A stretch of 5,771 nt of DNA from Anaerolineales bacterium UBA3071 (GCA_002366755.1 DFBV01000067.1:1-5771), one strand, 5' to 3'. Shown: positions 1-5,633, counted from the stretch's first letter. Notes: generated by a model from the sequence alone, not told the origin. Program-made: numbers and translations.

Positions 1-324
1 CAGACCCAGGATCGCCGTCAGCTCAGGGACGTGATCCAGCCTCTGGCAGAGGGACAGCAACTGCACGACCCGCTGCTGCTGGCAGGGCAGTTCCACCTGG
101 ATGGCCCCGTCCTTGCGATAGACCCGCGCCGAAGGGCTACCCAGGGCGATGGCGATCTCCTCGGAGAGGCGGGTCACCTGGTTGACTCGGGTGCCGATGG
201 ACGTGGTGAGCTGGAAGCGGACGAAGCGGGGTGTGACGATGCCGCCCCAGACGCGAGCGAGGATGCGGTGGCTGGCCAGCACCGCCTCGATCTGATTGGC
301 CTGTAGCTCCAACAGCTTGCGCAT
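1..324 (-). CDS. FtsK/SpoIIIE-like DNA translocase, N-terminal part (runs off window)
   Basis: An open frame of 108 codons starts at ATG 324-322 and continues past base 1. An AGGAGGT Shine-Dalgarno (336-330) lies 5 nt upstream of the ATG, which fixes the start. Residues about 39-82 (FQLTTSIGTRVNQVTRLSEEI.., then SARVYRKDGAIQVELP) resemble the alpha domain that precedes the RecA-like motor in FtsK/SpoIIIE proteins, where a similar 'GVKVSKIxNLxDDLALAL..SVRIEAPIPGK..VGIEVPN' pattern is found. There is no N-terminal membrane segment, so this would be a soluble short form rather than the classical membrane-anchored FtsK. The family pumps double-stranded DNA by ATP hydrolysis during chromosome segregation or DNA transfer. 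The Walker A/B motor would lie beyond the window and is not seen. The gene has its own consensus promoter with two LexA-type boxes. The family call is probable, not certain; another DNA-related P-loop ATPase remains possible. Confidence 0.62.
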   Translation of the reverse strand, partial: MRKLLELQANQIEAVLASHRILARVWGGIVTPRFVRFQLTTSIGTRVNQVTRLSEEIAIALGSPSARVYRKDGAIQVELPCQQQRVVQLLSLCQRLDHVPELTAILGL

Positions 325-389
325 GGCGCACCTCCTGCTCGTGGCCCAGCGGCGAAGAGAGTGGAAAGTGAATGGGGCATGAAAATACA

Positions 390-401
390 GAACGTTTGTT
401 C
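390..401 (-). promoter_or_regulatory. LexA (SOS)-type operator 2, at the predicted transcription start
   Basis: GAAC-GTTT-GTTC on the plus strand is a second GAAC-N4-GTTC palindrome, 26 bp from the first centre to centre, and it covers the predicted +1. Two boxes 26 bp apart, two and a half helical turns, bracket the -10 element. The 16-bp arms are exact reverse complements, which implies the pair is conserved or recently duplicated. Another repressor with a similar palindromic site is possible, because no lexA gene lies in the window. Confidence 0.7.
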
Positions 402-407
402 TGTGAC

Positions 408-436
408 ATTATACAGAACAAACGTTCTATTGTCAA
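408..436 (-). promoter_or_regulatory. Consensus sigma-70-type promoter of the FtsK-like gene
   Basis: On the minus strand a perfect TTGACA (436-431) and a perfect TATAAT (413-408) are separated by exactly 17 nt. Transcription should begin near base 401, leaving a leader of about 75-80 nt before the ATG at 324. All twelve hexamer bases match consensus, so it should be very strong unless repressed. That fits the two operator-like palindromes placed on it. Confidence 0.88.
416..427 (-). promoter_or_regulatory. LexA (SOS)-type operator 1, inside promoter spacer
   Basis: GAAC-AAAC-GTTC on the plus strand matches the GAAC-N4-GTTC core of Gram-positive LexA/DinR boxes. It lies wholly between the -35 and -10 hexamers, so a bound repressor would block RNA polymerase. 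It is one half of a perfect 16-bp inverted repeat (arms 389-404 and 413-428), whose other half contains the second box. Confidence 0.72.
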
Positions 437-569
437 ATTCGGCAGCACGCCTTACGCGAACGCTGCGGGCGCAAGGTCTATTGAGAATCAGAGTAGGAAA
501 TCTGGCATACAGACTGTCTCCAGGAGAAAGCCTCCAGATGGTGCGTCATTGGCTTGAGGGCAGCCAGAC

Positions 570-845
570 CTACGTCGCTTCTGCCTGAGCTTTGTGCAAG
601 GCATGCATCAAACGGGACTTCCGCCGGGCCGCGTTGCGTCGATGGATTATCCCCTTCTCGGCGGCCCTGTCCAAGAGGCGGACTGCTCGATGAGTAGTCT
701 CAGCAGCTTCTTCAATCTGCCCGGCCTCCATGAACTGCCGCGCATTCTTGATCTCAGTGCGAGTCGCGGAGCGTACCATGCGATTGCGATTGCGCTTGCG
801 TTCGGAACTGCGAACGCGCTTCATCGCTGACTTCGTGTTTGCCAC
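570..845 (-). CDS. rpsT: Small ribosomal subunit protein bS20
   Basis: This 91-residue protein begins (V/M)ANTKSAMKRVRSSERKRNRNR, the typical S20 start, followed by RSATRTEIKNARQF and a basic helix ending HRRNAARRKSRLMHAL. S20 is a bundle of long helices that binds 16S rRNA early in 30S assembly. Length is normal for the family (about 85-95 residues). The start is GTG (845-843) rather than the longer ATG at 899, because TGGAGG (856-851) sits 5 nt before the GTG and the protein then begins exactly where S20 proteins do. The stop is TAG. The gene stands alone, 229 bp after the DUF2085 gene and 245 bp before the FtsK-like gene; single-gene rpsT units are common. S20 synthesis is autoregulated in enterobacteria, where a non-ATG start matters, but nothing here proves the same. 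Confidence 0.95.
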   Translation of the reverse strand: MANTKSAMKRVRSSERKRNRNRMVRSATRTEIKNARQFMEAGQIEEAAETTHRAVRLLDRAAEKGIIHRRNAARRKSRLMHALHKAQAEAT

Positions 846-1014
846 AGAATCCTCCAGTCTATGTTGTTCAACGCCTCTGAAAAGGCACAGAACCGCCATC
901 GGACGGAGCGGATTGGGCCGATCACCTTCCGTTTTCTATCCGCTTCAACCGCTGTTGGCTTTTGGTTTGTTTCAGCAGTGTCGTAATTCGTGAGACGCGA
1001 TGCGTAGCAGTTAC

Positions 1015-1043
1015 GTTGTACGTTTCACCATCTACGCCCACAA
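1015..1043 (-). promoter_or_regulatory. Weak candidate promoter for rpsT
   Basis: In the 229-bp gap upstream of rpsT the best spaced hexamer pair on the minus strand is TTGTGG (1043-1038), 17 nt, then TACAAC (1020-1015). The hexamers match consensus at 3 and 4 of 6 positions. It would give a leader of about 160 nt. The match is weak and chance is likely enough that this is only a guess. No clear terminator was seen after the DUF2085 gene, so read-through into rpsT is an alternative. Confidence 0.22.
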
Positions 1044-1074
1044 TTGGTCTCGACAGCCAAGAAGTATACACTAC

Positions 1075-1758
1075 TCACGTTGATTCATCCAAATCCGAGC
1101 GGACTCTTTGTCGAGCTTGCTTTCTGCTGTCGTGTAGCACGCCGGCCATGGCCTGCTCGACATAGGGATAGGCCAGCCACGTCGTTGCCAGGCCAAACAG
1201 AGCACCGCTCAGTGTGCGCAGCGCCCAGGTGCTCTCTCTCAATCCTAGAAGCTGAGTGATGCCATCCACAGCCAGTGGGATCAGAAAGAGCACATATCCC
1301 CACAGTGGCAGTGGCCGCCACCGTCGTCCCGTCAGCCCGAACATCAGGCCGGCCAGGAGTATCGCTCCCCAGGTGGCCACATCCCGCTCGCAGAAGGCGA
1401 TCTTGTACCCAAAGCGCTCATTGCCCACGAACATGCGACGCTTATCCAGCGTAGTCCCAGGCAGCACGCCGGCCGCGTCCAACTCTTCCAGCGAGTAGAT
1501 AGTTTTCTCACCGAAGAGGAAGAGGGAGCGCTCCGGCAGTTGGTGGCACTGAGGCCGAAAGATCAGGTAGACAAGCTGGCCAGCGCTAGTGTGCCCGCTG
1601 TGCATCAAGAAGGGCGCGGCCACTGGCACGGCGAGATACAGCGCCACCAACAGGTTGAAGACAAGCAACCAGCGCCGGGCTATGCTGCGCACCAGGCGGT
1701 CAATGTGGGCCGCGAGCGCCTCTGTCTGTGCCGACAGTTTCGGTGTCGCCTCGGACAT
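1075..1758 (-). CDS. DUF2085 family membrane protein
   Basis: This 227-residue inner-membrane protein carries the features I associate with DUF2085: CHQLPERSLF at 71-80, FCERD around Cys123, DGITQ at 165-169, and a final ESTWALRTLSGALFG helix (175-189). Hydrophobic segments lie at about 31-52, 129-146, 150-172 and 180-198. Family function is not established. The paired cysteines (Cys71, Cys123) and His72 suggest a redox or metal role, but that is inference. The ATG (1758) follows the upstream ccdA-like stop by only 6 bp, so the two are almost certainly co-transcribed and probably coupled; the nearest Shine-Dalgarno-like AGAGG is about 10 nt upstream and lies within the ccdA-like gene's end. 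Co-expression with a thiol-electron transporter fits a redox link. The C-terminal tail (about 209-227) is strongly charged and probably cytoplasmic. Confidence 0.85.
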   Translation of the reverse strand: MSEATPKLSAQTEALAAHIDRLVRSIARRWLLVFNLLVALYLAVPVAAPFLMHSGHTSAGQLVYLIFRPQCHQLPERSLFLFGEKTIYSLEELDAAGVLPGTTLDKRRMFVGNERFGYKIAFCERDVATWGAILLAGLMFGLTGRRWRPLPLWGYVLFLIPLAVDGITQLLGLRESTWALRTLSGALFGLATTWLAYPYVEQAMAGVLHDSRKQARQRVRSDLDEST

Positions 1759-1764
1759 AAGACG

Positions 1765-2526
1765 CTAGCCTCTTCTCTCAGAGCCGCTGCTGCCCACGAC
1801 CACCGTCCCGCTCAGGTAGCCGATGTATCCAGGGATCAGCGGCAGAACGCACGGGGACAGGAAGGAGAGCAACCCCGCCACAAAGGCCAACGGCAAGGTG
1901 ACGGTGTCCGTCCCGTCGCTGGACAGATCGGCCGTTGCTAGACCGCTGCCAAGGCGGCCTGTCAGCCATCCCGACAGGAGCTGAAACTGATCCAAGAGCA
2001 GCAACGCTCCGATGGTGATGAGGAAGAGGCCGGTGATGGCGGAAACGACGTTGAGGTATCGGTTCAGGCGGCGCAACAAGCCGGTCATGGCGCTGAGGGC
2101 AGCACCGGTGATCAGGAACGGCACCCCCAATCCCAGCGAATAGACGGCCAGCAGCAATGCTCCCTGACCGACGGTCTGAGTGCTGCTGGCCAGGAGATAA
2201 ATAGCCGCCAGCACTGGGCCCACGCAGGGGATCCAACCCGCTGAGAAAACGACCCCCATCAGCAGTGAGGAGATATGGCCCCGGCGGGGCTTCGCTTGCA
2301 TCTGCACCCGTTTGTCTACATAGAGGAATGGCAGCTTGATCAGCCCCATGGTGCTGAGGCCGAAGATGATGATGAGCACGCCGCCGATCCGCTGCACCCA
2401 GACCATGTAACGGTGAAGCGCGTAGCCAATGAGGGCTACCGATGCGCCCAGGCTCACGAACACGATCGAGAAGCCGAGAACAAAAGCGAGCGTGTGTAAG
2501 AACGTATCTTTGCGATTGGTAACCAT
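1765..2526 (-). CDS. CcdA/DsbD-type thiol-disulfide transporter, apparently circularly permuted
   Basis: CcdA-family proteins carry reducing equivalents across the membrane for cytochrome c maturation or periplasmic disulfide reduction, using one cysteine in canonical TM1 and one in TM4. Both are here: Cys101 in AGWIPCVGP and Cys226 in LSPCVLPLIP. The order is wrong, however. Residues 8-183 match canonical TM2-TM6 (HTLAFVLGFSIVFVSLGA, IGGVLIIIFGL, GWIPCVGPVLA, LLLAVYSLGLGVPFLI, GLFLITIGALLLL). The usual N-terminal segment LAFVAGLLSFLSPCVLP appears only at 213-229, after a polar linker (184-210). Length (253) is that of a normal six-helix CcdA. Positive loops (TNRK at the start, DKRVQMQAKPRRG, LLRRLNR, terminal SERRG) all fall on one predicted face, consistent with the positive-inside rule. 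An in-frame TAA lies eight codons upstream of the ATG, and upstream DNA is octamer repeat without a helix-1 copy. No clear Shine-Dalgarno is seen. The DUF2085 gene follows after 6 bp. Confidence 0.85.
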   Translation of the reverse strand: MVTNRKDTFLHTLAFVLGFSIVFVSLGASVALIGYALHRYMVWVQRIGGVLIIIFGLSTMGLIKLPFLYVDKRVQMQAKPRRGHISSLLMGVVFSAGWIPCVGPVLAAIYLLASSTQTVGQGALLLAVYSLGLGVPFLITGAALSAMTGLLRRLNRYLNVVSAITGLFLITIGALLLLDQFQLLSGWLTGRLGSGLATADLSSDGTDTVTLPLAFVAGLLSFLSPCVLPLIPGYIGYLSGTVVVGSSGSERRG

Positions 2527-2533
2527 AGCAATT

Positions 2534-2725
2534 AGTCTCGTAGTTGCTTAGTCGCGTGGTCGGTTGGTCTGGTTGGTCTCTTGGTCAGTCAGTCCGGTTA
2601 ATCGCGTGGTCAGCCCGGCCACCCAATTACTTGACCGGGCGACTATTTGACCACCTGACCACACGACTGCGCGCCTACCTGACTACCTGACCACGCGGCT
2701 ACCTGACCACGCGACCACGCGACTA
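2534..2725. repeat. Facing arrays of a degenerate octamer (consensus GTCRSGTR)
   Basis: The whole gap between the GalT-like and ccdA-like genes is low-complexity. Read on the minus strand from 2723 down to about 2613 it breaks into about 13 octamers such as GTCGCGTG, GTCAGGTA, GTCGTGTG and GTCAAATA. Read on the plus strand from 2534 to about 2612 it breaks into about ten units of 8 or 9 nt, such as GTCTCGTA, GTCGCGTG, GTCGGTTG and GTCTCTTG. The arrays therefore point at each other. Their outer ends form an exact 14-bp inverted repeat, TTAGTCGCGTGGTC at 2548-2561 against 2713-2726. The TAG stop of the GalT-like gene (2725-2723) lies inside the outermost unit. Function is unknown; no coding sense was found. 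Confidence 0.85.
2613..2640. other. Central hairpin between the facing octamer arrays
   Basis: GCCCGG (2613-2618) and CCGGGC (2635-2640) are reverse complements. The stem extends inward to about 9 bp with one wobble pair and a loop of about 10 nt. It sits at the point where the octamers switch orientation, so the whole 2548-2726 block could fold as one long imperfect hairpin in RNA. There is no T-run after it on either strand, so it is not a standard intrinsic terminator. It could still cause partial termination or protect mRNA ends between the glgA and ccdA-like cistrons. Confidence 0.55.
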
Positions 2726-3922
2726 AATGTTGAATGCCTCTCTCAACTGCCCGATCACGAAGAAGGGATCGGTGCCGACGACGTTGGCCGCGTACAGCTC
2801 CATGCCGCCGATGTCGCCAGTGCGGTTGATGGGATCCCCGCGGTCTACCGCCCGTACCAAAACCGGAAAACCTCTCCAATCCTCGTCCACCTCGGCCAGC
2901 GGCCGCATGTACATGGCCACGTTGAAACTCTGGACCCCCATCTGGTCACGGAAACAGGCCAGCGTGTCGTACAGTGCCCGGCTGAGTGTGGGGTTCAGGT
3001 CATCGGCTAACAACAGCGTCTCCCGCTCCTTGACGGGAGTCAGATAGGCAATGACCCGCACACCGTCCCGCTCGAAGCCCAAGCCCAGGTCGGCGTGGGC
3101 AGCGTACAGATCGTCGAAGTAGTTAGAACTGTGTTCCTGCCTGTAGGCCAGTGCAGCCCGCCGCAGCGCTTCCACCTTGGCATAGTGCATGTCTCTGGTC
3201 ACCGTCATCTGCATGTGCCCGTGCAGGATGCTGGCAGCCGCTTTCCACAGACAGTTCCACATGAAGAAGAAGTACTTGGCCTCTGGGTCAATCCCGTGCG
3301 CGTCCAGTGCCCAGCGATAGGCGGTATCCACGTAATCGGCGACCTCCTCAGCGTCGAAGGCCAGTGGATCATGCTCATCGAAGATGACCAGACCGTGGAA
3401 GCCATCGTACTTGGCGATGTTGGAGGCCGTTATGCAGTGCCGCCCCCGCACACGGCCGAAGACGTCCTCCGGCGTGGCTTGCTCAGGCCGGCAGAAGGGG
3501 TCACCCACCCGTGTGCGCGCCTCGATCACCGCATCGCTGGGGGCTCTGGCCTCGATTGGACGGCGAGCCCGTAGCTCGTTGAATAGAGCGCTCTCCATGG
3601 TCACCAGGTTCGTCACCTTGACGATGCGCTGCTCCAACACAGCCTCCACGCTGCCGAAGTAGCCTTGGATCCACTCGTGCATCGTCTCCGGCGGGTTGAG
3701 CTTCCCCACGCAGGTACTGACGTGGAAGATGCGCTGGAAGCGCTCCCGCGCTGGCGCAGGCAGTGAAGCGACCAACTGGGGTAGATGGACGATGTCGGGG
3801 GCAATCAGGGGAAGAGGCTCACGCAGCGGCTCGCGTGGCTTCTCGACATAACGGAGAGAGACCGTCTTGCTCTCTGGCTGAGTTGTCTCGGCCATGGCGA
3901 TATCGTGATGTCCCTCGCTCAT
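2723..3922 (-). CDS. GalT/HIT-superfamily nucleotidyltransferase-like protein
   Basis: This 399-residue soluble protein carries HGHMQ at 234-238, in the position of the HxHxQ catalytic motif of galactose-1-phosphate uridylyltransferases and related HIT enzymes. His236 would be the nucleophile that takes up the nucleotidyl group. GDPFCRPEQATPEDVFGRVRGRH (140-162, here abridged) then ASNIAKYDGFHGLVIFDEHD (166-185) resembles the GalT N-terminal half, and NYFDDLYAAH to LTPVKERETLLL (267-305) the second half. The CxxC zinc site of classical GalT is not evident, only single Cys144, Cys163 and Cys224, so the substrate need not be UDP-glucose/galactose-1-phosphate. The start at 3922 overlaps the glgA stop as ATGA and needs no separate Shine-Dalgarno; Met10 (3895) is an alternative start. 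Tight coupling to glycogen synthase suggests a role with ADP- or UDP-sugars, such as phosphorolysis or interconversion, but this is inference. The stop TAG lies in the first octamer of the downstream repeat. Confidence 0.75.
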   Translation of the reverse strand: MSEGHHDIAMAETTQPESKTVSLRYVEKPREPLREPLPLIAPDIVHLPQLVASLPAPARERFQRIFHVSTCVGKLNPPETMHEWIQGYFGSVEAVLEQRIVKVTNLVTMESALFNELRARRPIEARAPSDAVIEARTRVGDPFCRPEQATPEDVFGRVRGRHCITASNIAKYDGFHGLVIFDEHDPLAFDAEEVADYVDTAYRWALDAHGIDPEAKYFFFMWNCLWKAAASILHGHMQMTVTRDMHYAKVEALRRAALAYRQEHSSNYFDDLYAAHADLGLGFERDGVRVIAYLTPVKERETLLLADDLNPTLSRALYDTLACFRDQMGVQSFNVAMYMRPLAEVDEDWRGFPVLVRAVDRGDPINRTGDIGGMELYAANVVGTDPFFVIGQLREAFNI

Positions 3923-5439
3923 ACACCGGGGCCGCTGGTAGGGAAGACGTCGCGCTCGTCGGGGGCGTGCTCCCCAGTCCGGGTCGCCAGTGCACGGTAG
4001 TAGAGGTCCGCGTACTTGCGCGCCGAGGCGGTCCAGGAGTGGTCGGCCTCCATGCCTCGCAGCGTGAGCTGCCGCCATACATCGCCATGCTTGTAGGTCT
4101 CAGTGGCCCGCACCAGGACGGTGTACAGGGCCATGGCATCATACGCCTCGAAGCTGAAGCCGTTGCCCTCGCCCGTGCGCGGGTCGTAGTCTTCTACCGT
4201 ATCGGCCAGACCGCCGGTGGCCCGCACGACGGGCACGCTGCCGTAGCGCATGGAGATGAGCTGGCCCAGCCCGCAGGGCTCGAAGCGGGAAGGCATCAGG
4301 AACATGTCGGAGCCGGCATAGATGCGCTGCCCCAGCGGGGTGTTGAAGGTCAGGAAGATGCCCATCTTATTCGGGTAGCGTTTCACCAGCCGCTCGAACA
4401 TGTCATGGTACTTCTGATCACCCGTGCCCAACAACACGAACTGGCACTCCACGTGCTTCATCAGCGGGTCGGCGATCGCGCTGATGAGATCGAAGCCCTT
4501 CTGATCCGCCAGGCGGGAGATGATGCCAATGAGCGGGACATCCGGTCGCTCAGGCAGTCCCACTTCTGCCTGCAGTGCGGCCTTGTTGACCCCCCGCCGT
4601 TCCAGCGTATTGACGTCGAAGTTCATGGCGATGTGGGGATCCGTAGCCGGATTCAGCACCTCGGTGTCAATGCCGTTGAGGATGCCGAACAAGCGGTCGC
4701 TGCGGTCCCGCAGTAGCGGATCCAACCCCTCGCCATACTGGGGCGTCAGGATTTCCTGAGCGTACGTCTCGCTCACGGTGTTGACCATGTCGGCGAAGAG
4801 GATGCCGCGGGCCATGAAGTCCACCACCTGGTTCAGATCGGCTGTGTCGGGATGGACGATGAAGCCATGCTCAGCGACCCCGGCAATCTCCAGCACGCGG
4901 TAGCCGAAGATGCCCTGGTAGGCCAGATTGTGAATGGTGTAGACCGTGGCGGTTTGCGCAAAGAAGGGGTCATCCTTGTAGACGGTCTTCATCCAGTTAG
5001 GTACCATGGCGGTGTGCCAGTCGTGGCAGTGCAGGATGTCAGGCCGCCAGTCCATTTGCTTGCACAGCTCCAGGCCAGCGCGGCAGAAGAAGATAAACCG
5101 CTCAGCGTCGTCGGGGTACATGTAGATGCCGTCGCGATCGTAGAGGCGCGCGTTCTCCACGAAGTACACGGGCACATCGTCGCCAATAGTCCCTTCCAGA
5201 ATGGCCGTGGGCTCTTCGCTCTCGCCCAGAGGCACGGGGAAGCGAGCCAGTTTCTTCTTCAGCCCGAACTTCTTGATTCCGACGCGTCCGTAGCGGGGCA
5301 TTACCACCCGCACGTCGTGGCCCAACTGCTTGAGCGCCTTGGGCAGTGAGCCGACGACATCGGCCAGGCCGCCGGTCTTGGCAAAAGGCACGACCTCGGC
5401 CGAGAGTTGCAGGATTTTCAGCGGTTTCTGTGCATTCAT
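3919..5439 (-). CDS. glgA: Glycogen synthase (ADP-glucose type, GT5)
   Basis: The enzyme transfers glucose from a nucleotide sugar, normally ADP-glucose in bacteria, to the non-reducing end of an alpha-1,4-glucan in the cytoplasm. The 506-residue protein has the complete GT5 signature: nucleotide-sugar-binding KTGGLADV (21-28), DILHCHDWHTAMVP (134-147), YTIHNLAYQG (167-176), the HGFIVHPDTADLNQVVDFMARGIL region (191-214), LNGIDTEVLNP (254-264), ISRLADQKGFDL (307-318), and SRFEPCGLGQL (384-394) with catalytic-region Glu387, followed by ATGGLADTV (407-415). It is slightly longer than the usual 470-490 residues because of a C-terminal tail (about 488-506) of no evident function. The start ATG (5439) follows TAAAGGAG by 13 nt, a little far but the only good site, and the N-terminus then matches the family (LKILQLSAEVVPFAKTGGL). 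A candidate promoter lies about 80 nt upstream. Confidence 0.97.
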   Translation of the reverse strand: MNAQKPLKILQLSAEVVPFAKTGGLADVVGSLPKALKQLGHDVRVVMPRYGRVGIKKFGLKKKLARFPVPLGESEEPTAILEGTIGDDVPVYFVENARLYDRDGIYMYPDDAERFIFFCRAGLELCKQMDWRPDILHCHDWHTAMVPNWMKTVYKDDPFFAQTATVYTIHNLAYQGIFGYRVLEIAGVAEHGFIVHPDTADLNQVVDFMARGILFADMVNTVSETYAQEILTPQYGEGLDPLLRDRSDRLFGILNGIDTEVLNPATDPHIAMNFDVNTLERRGVNKAALQAEVGLPERPDVPLIGIISRLADQKGFDLISAIADPLMKHVECQFVLLGTGDQKYHDMFERLVKRYPNKMGIFLTFNTPLGQRIYAGSDMFLMPSRFEPCGLGQLISMRYGSVPVVRATGGLADTVEDYDPRTGEGNGFSFEAYDAMALYTVLVRATETYKHGDVWRQLTLRGMEADHSWTASARKYADLYYRALATRTGEHAPDERDVFPTSGPGV

Positions 5440-5452
5440 GGTCGGCAGGGGT

Positions 5453-5460
5453 CTCCTTTA
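5453..5460 (-). promoter_or_regulatory. Ribosome binding site of glgA
   Basis: TAAAGGAG (5460-5453) is a good Shine-Dalgarno, but 13 nt separate it from the ATG at 5439, longer than the usual 5-9. No in-frame alternative start is closer. It lies directly after the octamer array in the predicted leader RNA, so folding or protein binding there could affect access to it. Confidence 0.6.
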
Positions 5461-5465
5461 CACAC

Positions 5466-5505
5466 GGTAACTGGTAGATTGGTAGATTGGTAAATTGGTA
5501 GACTG
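5466..5505. repeat. Short octamer array in the glgA leader (GTAGATTG type)
   Basis: On the plus strand, five units follow one another: GTAACTG (7 nt), GTAGATTG, GTAGATTG, GTAAATTG and GTAGACTG. The period of 8 is the same as in the array at 2534-2725, and units such as GTCGGTTG there differ at only two positions, so the two arrays may be one family. This array lies between the predicted glgA start of transcription and its ribosome binding site. It would be read as a pyrimidine-rich, weakly structured leader (CAATCTAC repeats). Confidence 0.8.
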
Positions 5506-5526
5506 GGGATCAACGGCACGAAGGCA

Positions 5527-5555
5527 ATCCTAGCATATTCGCCGCGAAAGGACAA
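5527..5555 (-). promoter_or_regulatory. Candidate glgA promoter with extended -10
   Basis: On the minus strand TTGTCC (5555-5550) is followed after exactly 17 nt by TAGGAT (5532-5527). TGC directly before the -10 gives an extended -10 element (TGn). Each hexamer matches consensus at 4 of 6 positions. Transcription would begin near 5520 and give a leader of about 80 nt holding the octamer array. No operator was recognised. Confidence 0.55.
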
Positions 5556-5604
5556 ATTGGGCAGTCTTCTCCTCCGAACGAGGACGGGCAATGTTCGTGT
5601 CTCC

Positions 5605-5633
5605 TGCCCTGGCCACCGCTTTCGCCAAGGGCA
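5605..5633. other. Hairpin upstream of glgA promoter
   Basis: TGCCCTGGC (5605-5613) pairs with GCCAAGGGCA (5624-5633), giving 9 bp with one bulged base and a loop of about 10 nt. It abuts the stronger hairpin at 5633-5664. Neither lies in a recognised gene. It may be part of a double terminator or an unrelated fold. Confidence 0.45.

Noticed and set aside
137..448. Minus-strand frame covering the promoter and overlapping the FtsK-like gene in another frame
   Set aside because: It would start upstream of the predicted transcription start and is biased in composition; the frame starting at 324 has the proper ribosome site and family similarity.
550..566. Possible rpsT terminator: TGGCT/AGCCA stem just after the stop codon
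   Set aside because: The stem is only 5 bp and no T-run follows on the minus strand.
846..899. N-terminal extension of S20 from ATG 899
   Set aside because: The GTG at 845 has a good Shine-Dalgarno and gives the typical (M)ANTKSA start; the extra 18 residues match nothing in S20.
1063..1093. TATACT (1068-1063) with TTGGAT (1093-1088) as an rpsT promoter
   Set aside because: Spacing is 19 nt and the -35 matches only 3 of 6; the pair lies partly in the end of the DUF2085 gene.
2534..2725. CRISPR array
   Set aside because: Units are 8 nt, contiguous and degenerate, with no unique spacers.
3763..4716. Long plus-strand frame of 317 codons opposite glgA and the GalT-like gene
   Set aside because: It is the complement of two well-supported genes in high-GC DNA; its product is rich in H, Q, R and G with no domain.
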